A stretch of DNA of 12,231 nt from an uncultured Chitinophagaceae bacterium (GTDB taxonomy: Bacteria > Bacteroidota > Bacteroidia > Chitinophagales > Chitinophagaceae), in assembly GCA_946885665.1 (NCBI GenBank), contig CAMPGT010000113.1, positions 1-12,231 on the forward strand. Direction: 5' to 3'. This document shows positions 6,814 through 12,231 of this stretch, piece by piece (position 1 is the stretch's first letter; the number at the start of each line of letters is the position of its first letter). The translations under genes and the position numbers were made by a program. The notes beneath the pieces were generated by a model. That model saw only the letters and a program-made list of their open reading frames with translations. It did no database searches and had not been told where the DNA came from.

Positions 6814-9800
6814 ACCATATCTGCTGTTTGCCGTTCTGATGATGCTTACGGCAGGGAAGCTGTTTGCACAGGACGATACGCTCAGCCGGCGCATCATTTT
6901 TATCGGCGACGCCGGCGAGCAGAAAAATGGCGTGCATCCGGAACTGGAATATCTGAAAAAACACTTCAGGCTCGACAGCAGGGTAACGATTGTTTACCTG
7001 GGCGACAATGTTTACCCGCAAGGGCTGCCTTCGCGCTACGCCGAAAATTATCCGGAGAAGAAACAAATACTCGACAGCCAGATCAACGTAGTGCGCGGGA
7101 AACAGGCAACGGCATATTTCATTGCGGGCAACCACGACTGGATGCAGGGGAGAAAAGACGGATACCAGCAAATCATTAACCAGTACAGGTATATTGAATC
7201 GCGTAACCTGCCGAATGTTCATTTTGTGCCCGATAACGCCTGCCCCGGACCACAGGAGATTCGCCTGTCCAATAAAGTTACACTCGTCGTGATCGATAGC
7301 CAGTGGTGGCTGCACCGGTATGAAAAGCCCGGCGTTGGATCGGGATGCGATTGCAACACCGAGGCTGAAATGCTTGAACGCCTCGACGACATCGTACACC
7401 GGAATGAAGACAAGCTGCTGCTATTTGCGGCACATCACCCGTTCATCACATTCGGCAGGCATGGCGGATATTACAACCTGAAGGCGCATATCTTCCCCTT
7501 CACCGACCTGAATCCATCATTGTACATTCCCTTGCCGGTCATCGGCTCGATCTATCCCATCGCGCGCGGCGTATTCGGCAATATCCAGGACACAAGGCAC
7601 CCGCTATATAAAAACTTTATCAGGGATGTAGACAGTATTCTCAGCGAACACCCTAACTGCATCAGGCTCGCGGGACACGAACACAACCTGCAGTTCATCA
7701 AACAAAACGATGAATATTATGTCGTCAGCGGAGCGGGTTCCAAGCACGCCGATATCACCAAAGACGACAGGCTGCTGTTTTCATCGCTTAAAAGCGGGTT
7801 TGCCGCAATAGATGTTACGACTAACGGAAACGTGTATGTGAAATTCTTTTCGTCCGAAAGCGATTCCGTTGGGGCACCCTTATTTGTGAGCGCGCTGCCG
7901 TCAATTGATTCGACTCAAATGGTTACAAAACAAAAACCGGTGCCGCCACTTCCGGATTCAGTAACTGTTGCCGCTGCGAATTATTATGGAGCCCGGCCGC
8001 TTAAGAAGTGGCTGATGGGCGAAAACTACCGCAACGAATGGATGCAACCCGTGAAAGTGAAAGTATTTGACATAGGCGCTGAAGGTGGCGGGATGAAAGT
8101 GATAAGGGAGAATAGAGAAGCGCAAACGCGATCGCTGGAGTTGGAAGACAGTCGTGGCAACGGGTATGTGTTGAGAAGCGTTGAAAAGTTTCCAGATGCC
8201 ACTTTGCCGGAGGAGTTTCGCCAAACCATCATCAAAGATGCCGTTATAGATGCCTTTTCGGCTTCTTATCCGTATGCGGCGCTGTCCGTTGCACCGCTTT
8301 CCGCAAAAATCCATCCTTCGTTGGCGCGGCCACAGCTCGTGTACATACCCGACGATCCCCGGCTGGGTTATTACCAGGAGAAATTCGCCCACTCGCTGGC
8401 CATCTTTGAAGCGAGGGAGCCGAAAAAGTATGGCGAAAATAAATCCACGCACGCGGTTCTTGAAACAATCAGGGAAGACAATGATGGCAAAGTTGATCAA
8501 CACGCCGTACTCACCGAGAGGTTGCTCGATATGTTCGTGATGGATTTTAACAGGCACGAGGATCAATGGCAGTGGAATGCAAATGACACAGGTAAAGGAA
8601 AACTGTACCATCCGGTTCCGCGCGACCGCGACCAGGCGTTCTACGTCAATATGGGTGTGATCCCCCGAATGCTTCGAAAACCATGGAGAATGCCGAGGCT
8701 GCAGGGATTTGGGGCAAGGGCCATCAACATCAACACCTTTAACTACAGCGCGCGTGACTTCGACAGAACATTTCTCAATTCGCTAACTAAAAGCGATTGG
8801 ACGCGGCAGGCCGACTCGTTCATTACGAATATGTCGGACGATGTGATTGAAAGTGCCCTGAGGAAACAGCCACCGGAAATATTTCCTTATTCGGGCAATG
8901 AAATTATCCAAACGCTCAAGGAGAGAAGAAACTATTTGAAAGATGAAGTGCTTCAGTATTATAAATTCCTCTCGCGGGAGGTGGAGATAACCGGCAGCGA
9001 CAAGAACGAACTTTTTGAAGTGCAGAACAAAGATGACGGTTCAAGCGAGGTGAGTGTATTCAAAATTGCTGATAAAAGCGGCGAGCGCATGTTAACGTAC
9101 AACCGGCGATTTATTCCGCAGGAAACAAAAGAGATCAGGCTTTTTGGACTGGACGGCAAAGACAGTTTCCACATCTCAGGGTCGGCGAACAGCCTGATCC
9201 GCATACGCTTGCTGGGAGGAAACGGTCAGGATAGCTATGTGAATGAAAGCAGCCGCAGGAAGCGGTCCACGATTGCCTATGACATAAAAGGCGACACGGA
9301 CCGGTTCATTGGAAATATGAAGAAGCGCATTTCCGCTGATCCTTCCACCAATATCTATAAAAGAAAAAATTTTCAGTACGACATTCTGCGGCCCAAAAAA
9401 TATTTCGCTTACAACCGTGATGACGGTTTGTTCCTGGGTGCCGGACTTGTTTACACCACACACGGGTTCAGGAAAGAGCCGTTCAGGATGAGGCAGGAAT
9501 TGAAGGGGCAGGTGGCGATGCTCACGTGGGCCTACCGGTTCCAATACGACCTGGAGCTTACTGATGCGGTTGGCAGCAGCGACCTGGTAATGCACGCCGA
9601 CGTGCGTGTGCCCAACAACAACATTAATTATTTCGGGAAGGGCAACAATACCGAAAACAACATTAACGATGGCAGGGGTGCGCAATATTACCGGACTCGT
9701 TTCTTTCACGGCGATTTTGCGGCGTTGCTGAGAAGAGAAATTTTACCCGACATAAATTTTTATTATGGTCCCACTTTCCAGGCATTCCGTGCAGATAGTA

Positions 9801-10438
9801 TTGACAATGTAGAGCGCGTTATTGCTTATCCGCACCTTGCGGGCCTCGACAGTTCCACGCTCTACAAATGGAAAACTTATGCGGGATTGGCCACCCGGCT
9901 TGTTATTGACAACAGGAATGATATCAATTATCCCACGCGCGGCGTTAATTGGGTCACCACCGCGCAATTCAATCGCGGATTGAACGGCTACAGCTCCAAT
10001 TTCTCGCAGTTGAAATCCGACTTGTCCATTTACATCAGTTCCAATGCTCCGCCGCGAACGGTTGTGGCGGTACGGTTTGGCGCGGGTTTCAATTTTGGGA
10101 AATACGAATTCTACCAGTCGCAGTTTCTGAGCGGGCTCGATAATCTAAGGGGCTATCGCAAGTTCCGGTTTGCCGGCGATAAAATGTTTTACAACAACAT
10201 TGACATACGCATCAGGCTAAAAAATTACCAGGGATATTTGTTCACCGGATCTTACGGAATATTGCTGTTCCATGACATCGGAAGGGTGTGGGTGAAAGGA
10301 GAAACGTCGGGAAGATGGCACAATGGTTATGGCATTGGCGCGTGGGTGTCGCCTGCCAACAGGTTCGTGCTTACGGCGTCGTACATGCGCTCCAAAGAAG
10401 GCGCCTTACCGCTCGTGAGCCTTGGTTTTCAATTCTGA
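6800..10438 (+). CDS. Exported TRAP-like metallophosphatase fused to kinase-like middle domain and Omp85 barrel
   Basis: The protein has 1212 residues. The start is TTG at 6800: the frame opens only at a TGA at 6785-6787, and the first ATG (6839) would cut the signal peptide (LLFAVLMMLTAGKLFAQ) in half. Residues about 30-360 are a calcineurin-like phosphatase of the tartrate-resistant/purple acid phosphatase type. It has GDAG 36-39, GDNVY 68-72, GNHDW 110-114, AAHHP 210-214, GHEHNLQ from 292, then VVSGAG; all metal ligands, including the purple-type Tyr72, are present. Residues about 395-640 hold a second domain with YVLRSVEK (456-463), a catalytic-loop-like DFNRHEDQ (582-589) and DRDQAF (609-614), resembling secretory kinases of the FAM20/CotH type. 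From about 872 to the end is an Omp85/BamA-like barrel with the LRGY signature (1116-1119) and a terminal Phe beta-signal (LGFQF). It is likely anchored in the outer membrane with the enzymatic domains in the periplasm, unless exported further. Substrate unknown; the kinase-like reading is inference. Confidence 0.88.
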   Translation: MLRSKPYLLFAVLMMLTAGKLFAQDDTLSRRIIFIGDAGEQKNGVHPELEYLKKHFRLDSRVTIVYLGDNVYPQGLPSRYAENYPEKKQILDSQINVVRGKQATAYFIAGNHDWMQGRKDGYQQIINQYRYIESRNLPNVHFVPDNACPGPQEIRLSNKVTLVVIDSQWWLHRYEKPGVGSGCDCNTEAEMLERLDDIVHRNEDKLLLFAAHHPFITFGRHGGYYNLKAHIFPFTDLNPSLYIPLPVIGSIYPIARGVFGNIQDTRHPLYKNFIRDVDSILSEHPNCIRLAGHEHNLQFIKQNDEYYVVSGAGSKHADITKDDRLLFSSLKSGFAAIDVTTNGNVYVKFFSSESDSVGAPLFVSALPSIDSTQMVTKQKPVPPLPDSVTVAAANYYGARPLKKWLMGENYRNEWMQPVKVKVFDIGAEGGGMKVIRENREAQTRSLELEDSRGNGYVLRSVEKFPDATLPEEFRQTIIKDAVIDAFSASYPYAALSVAPLSAKIHPSLARPQLVYIPDDPRLGYYQEKFAHSLAIFEAREPKKYGENKSTHAVLETIREDNDGKVDQHAVLTERLLDMFVMDFNRHEDQWQWNANDTGKGKLYHPVPRDRDQAFYVNMGVIPRMLRKPWRMPRLQGFGARAININTFNYSARDFDRTFLNSLTKSDWTRQADSFITNMSDDVIESALRKQPPEIFPYSGNEIIQTLKERRNYLKDEVLQYYKFLSREVEITGSDKNELFEVQNKDDGSSEVSVFKIADKSGERMLTYNRRFIPQETKEIRLFGLDGKDSFHISGSANSLIRIRLLGGNGQDSYVNESSRRKRSTIAYDIKGDTDRFIGNMKKRISADPSTNIYKRKNFQYDILRPKKYFAYNRDDGLFLGAGLVYTTHGFRKEPFRMRQELKGQVAMLTWAYRFQYDLELTDAVGSSDLVMHADVRVPNNNINYFGKGNNTENNINDGRGAQYYRTRFFHGDFAALLRREILPDINFYYGPTFQAFRADSIDNVERVIAYPHLAGLDSSTLYKWKTYAGLATRLVIDNRNDINYPTRGVNWVTTAQFNRGLNGYSSNFSQLKSDLSIYISSNAPPRTVVAVRFGAGFNFGKYEFYQSQFLSGLDNLRGYRKFRFAGDKMFYNNIDIRIRLKNYQGYLFTGSYGILLFHDIGRVWVKGETSGRWHNGYGIGAWVSPANRFVLTASYMRSKEGALPLVSLGFQF

Positions 10439-12079
10439 CGTTTCTTTCTTTTTATTGATATTTATTCCCACGCGAAAGGCCTTCAGGCCGGACACTCCCT
10501 GCAATTCTTCCAGTTCCAATTTTTCAGGCTCGCCGGTCAACAGGTCCTCGTTGGTAAGGAACTCGATGTATTCCAGGTATTCTTCTGCTTCTTTCGGTTG
10601 CGAATAAACGATCGCCAGCTTTCCCGGTTGGGTGAGCCGCTGGTTGCTGTCTTTTACATGAACCTTATCAATTCGTTTCTTAATGATCTCGTAGCGAATG
10701 TTGTAGGCGCCATCCACATCGAATTTTCTTTCGGCGGGCCGGAAGCTGATGGAGATCGGATGTTCGTGTGCCAGTATCAGTTGGGTGGTCTGGAGTGTTA
10801 CCGACAGGTCCTTTAACAGCTCTTCGCTCAGTTGCGCGGCGCGGGCGAGCGTGCTCATCTGCCATATTTTGAGATTGCGCAGGTAAAACTCGGTGAAGGG
10901 AATTGCAGGGGCGATGGATTGACCAACATAAATATTAAAGTCCACGCCATCGGTCACGAATCTTTCAAAATAATGCGGGTAAATATGCTGGGCCAGCTTT
11001 TGTTCGCCGTCTATGAACCGGGCAATGGCCTTATTGATGGTGGTGATGCTTTCATCGAGCTCGCGGCGGTGGTGATACACCATGTCGACCGCCGAATGGA
11101 TCACCGAAAAGTATGCATTGATCTGTTCTTCGAGCGAAGGAATGATGGTGCGCAGTTGTTCAAAAAGTTCAACAACGTCATGTTTCAGAAACTGGTTGAT
11201 GGCGATCTCTTCATCGGAGAGAATAATATTTGAAACCGAATGTTTATACTTTTTGATCTTGTAGTTGATTTCTTTCAGCAACGGGAACCGTTTTCCTTTT
11301 TCCGCTTTGGCGATGATGGCGGCGGCCAGGTCAAGTTGTTCGAGCATGTCGGCCTGTATCGCCCGGTTTCTTTCGGTTGATGAGTTTCGGATGTCGATGG
11401 CGCCGTACAGGGGAAACACGTTGTTGAAGATGATGGGCTCCACTTTTGCCTCGGCATCCGTTTCGCTGTCGCGCAGATAATTTAACGCGGCTTCGGTGAA
11501 CCGCCATTCCACCGACGGCTGTATAGCGGTAAACTGTTCTTTGATCACTTCATCAATGCGGGCGTTCAGCGTTGTACGGCTCCTGTGCAGGGCTAATTCG
11601 AAGAGAGGGAGCGCTATTTCTATCTTGTCCACTATGTCATCGGTCACCTCCATTTCGTCTTCACTCACAATTTCGAGAACACCGATGAGGCTGTTATAAT
11701 TGATCAGGGGGCAGATGATGATGCCTTTCCAACCCTGTTCACTTAAATGGGTGAGGAATGAATAGCTGAGCAGTACTTCGTCGTTGAACTCGGGGATGAC
11801 GAGCGGTTCCTGGTTTTTTTCAAAGAACTGCTTCAGTTGCAGGCTAAGTCTTTCCTTTTCCTCATCCTTCGAAACATTTTTAAGAAGGATGCTGTTTACG
11901 TTGTGAATGGAGAAGAATTCAAAGCTGTTGTTAAAGTAGAAGAATGGTGTTATGCCTATTTTGATACCCGGAACGCCGATCAGCTTGCGAACCTCCTCCT
12001 GGAGCGTGCTGAAGGTTTCCACATCGTCGAAGCTTTCGAGATGCAGTAAACAGTTTTTTATCTTGTTGATCGATTCCAT
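10406..12079 (-). CDS. GAF-domain signalling protein with conserved C-terminal region of unknown function
   Basis: The protein has 557 residues from ATG 12079 (MESINKIKNC). A longer form from ATG 12124 would overlap the nth stop as ATGA and add 15 residues. I prefer 12079 because an A/T-rich leader precedes it and the extension looks like translated spacer. The N-terminal about 170 residues look like a GAF fold, with WKGIIICPLINYNSLIGVLEI as core strands and a terminal helix running into ELALHRSRTTLNARIDEVI. After that come a PLYGAIDIRNSS segment (about 11376-11415), long helices, and a strongly patterned C-terminal block with VDFNIYVGQS and FDVDGAYNIRYEIIK (about 10686-10730). No histidine kinase, cyclase or helix-turn-helix motif is visible, so the output is unknown. 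The gene probably belongs to an nth operon, with a 41-nt gap. Its last 11 codons, including the stop, overlap the 3' end of the convergent barrel gene. Confidence 0.85.
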   Translation of the reverse strand: MESINKIKNCLLHLESFDDVETFSTLQEEVRKLIGVPGIKIGITPFFYFNNSFEFFSIHNVNSILLKNVSKDEEKERLSLQLKQFFEKNQEPLVIPEFNDEVLLSYSFLTHLSEQGWKGIIICPLINYNSLIGVLEIVSEDEMEVTDDIVDKIEIALPLFELALHRSRTTLNARIDEVIKEQFTAIQPSVEWRFTEAALNYLRDSETDAEAKVEPIIFNNVFPLYGAIDIRNSSTERNRAIQADMLEQLDLAAAIIAKAEKGKRFPLLKEINYKIKKYKHSVSNIILSDEEIAINQFLKHDVVELFEQLRTIIPSLEEQINAYFSVIHSAVDMVYHHRRELDESITTINKAIARFIDGEQKLAQHIYPHYFERFVTDGVDFNIYVGQSIAPAIPFTEFYLRNLKIWQMSTLARAAQLSEELLKDLSVTLQTTQLILAHEHPISISFRPAERKFDVDGAYNIRYEIIKKRIDKVHVKDSNQRLTQPGKLAIVYSQPKEAEEYLEYIEFLTNEDLLTGEPEKLELEELQGVSGLKAFRVGININKKKETSELKTKAHER

Positions 12080-12120
12080 ACAGTTTACTTTAAAATTTTT
12101 ATCGCGCTCTTCACCAAAAA

Positions 12121-12231
12121 TCATCCTATCGCTTCCGACAATCCCTCTGGTTGGATAAACTTGTGATAGTATTTGCAAAACGGTTTCAGCCCGCAGATCC
12201 CGCATTTGGGGGTTCGGGCCACACAAACATA
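12121..12231 (-). CDS. nth: Endonuclease III C-terminus (5' part outside window)
   Basis: The last 36 codons of a gene entering from the right edge end at TGA (12121-12123). They contain four cysteines spaced C-x6-C-x2-C-x5-C (Cys codons at 12223-12225, 12202-12204, 12193-12195, 12175-12177) in the context CVARTPKCGICGLKPFCKYY. This is the [4Fe-4S] cluster loop that closes endonuclease III, the bifunctional DNA glycosylase/AP lyase for oxidised pyrimidines. MutY also has this loop, but it would normally continue with a NUDIX-like domain; here the protein ends 17 residues after the last Cys, which favours Nth. The frame differs from that of the overlapping upstream extension of the GAF gene, so that extension is not coding. 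Catalytic helix-hairpin-helix residues lie outside the window. Confidence 0.9.
   Translation of the reverse strand, partial: YVCVARTPKCGICGLKPFCKYYHKFIQPEGLSEAIG

Noticed and set aside
6692..7399. Open frame on the - strand over the propeller/phosphatase junction (235 codons)
   Set aside because: It is antisense to the GDAG, GDNVY and GNHD metal-binding motifs; a shadow of coding composition.
7958..8611. Open frame on the - strand over the kinase-like region (217 codons)
   Set aside because: It is antisense to the well-patterned middle domain, with no recognisable features of its own.
4670..10438. A complete Pycsar-type defence operon
   Set aside because: No nucleotide cyclase is encoded next to the PycTM-like gene, and the divergent neighbours are a propeller protein and an outer-membrane phosphatase, not defence genes.
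12080..12226. N-terminal extension of the GAF gene from a TTG at 12226
   Set aside because: The same bases encode the Fe-S loop and stop of endonuclease III in another frame, so the extension is not genuine coding sequence; ATG 12079 is preferred.

Overview
The window looks like a chromosomal piece of a Bacteroidota genome, most likely Chitinophagaceae or a close relative. Three things point there. There are no Shine-Dalgarno sequences, but AT-rich leaders and TAnnTTTG-type -7 boxes. The window carries a GH3/serine-hydrolase fusion, a fused gamma-alpha 2-oxoacid:acceptor oxidoreductase subunit, and a surface protein ending in an Omp85 barrel. A GC-rich hairpin repeat sits between two convergent genes. 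The taxon is inferred from gene content; no rRNA or tRNA is present to settle it.

Layout: (1) 1-2685 (+) is the 3' part of a GH3 beta-N-acetylhexosaminidase fused to a beta-lactamase-type serine hydrolase. (2) 2710-4560 (+) is a korA-like 2-oxoacid:acceptor oxidoreductase alpha subunit, with no beta subunit gene beside it. (3) 4561-4669 is a convergent intergenic spacer filled by a REP-like double hairpin. (4) 4670-5923 (-) is an HD-family phosphohydrolase fused to a C-terminal membrane module resembling the Pycsar transmembrane effector. (5) 5924-5976 is a short divergent promoter region. (6) 5977-6813 (+) is an exported SdiA-regulated-type beta-propeller protein. Its end overlaps (7) 6800-10438 (+), a 1212-residue exported protein with a TRAP-like metallophosphatase, a middle domain with secretory-kinase-like motifs, and an Omp85/BamA-like barrel. 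(8) 10406-12079 (-) is a GAF-domain protein that overlaps gene 7 tail to tail by 33 nt. (9) 12121-12231 (-) is the 3' end of nth (endonuclease III), recognised by its Fe-S cysteine loop in a different frame from the GAF gene.

Most of the window is ordinary chromosome: cell-wall recycling, central metabolism and DNA repair. Two proteins stand out. The HD-PycTM fusion is an orphan relative of an anti-phage effector, with no nucleotide cyclase in view. The phosphatase/kinase-like/Omp85 fusion would, if the middle domain is a kinase fold, put phosphate removal and phosphate transfer motifs on one outer-membrane-anchored chain, co-transcribed with a propeller lipoprotein candidate.
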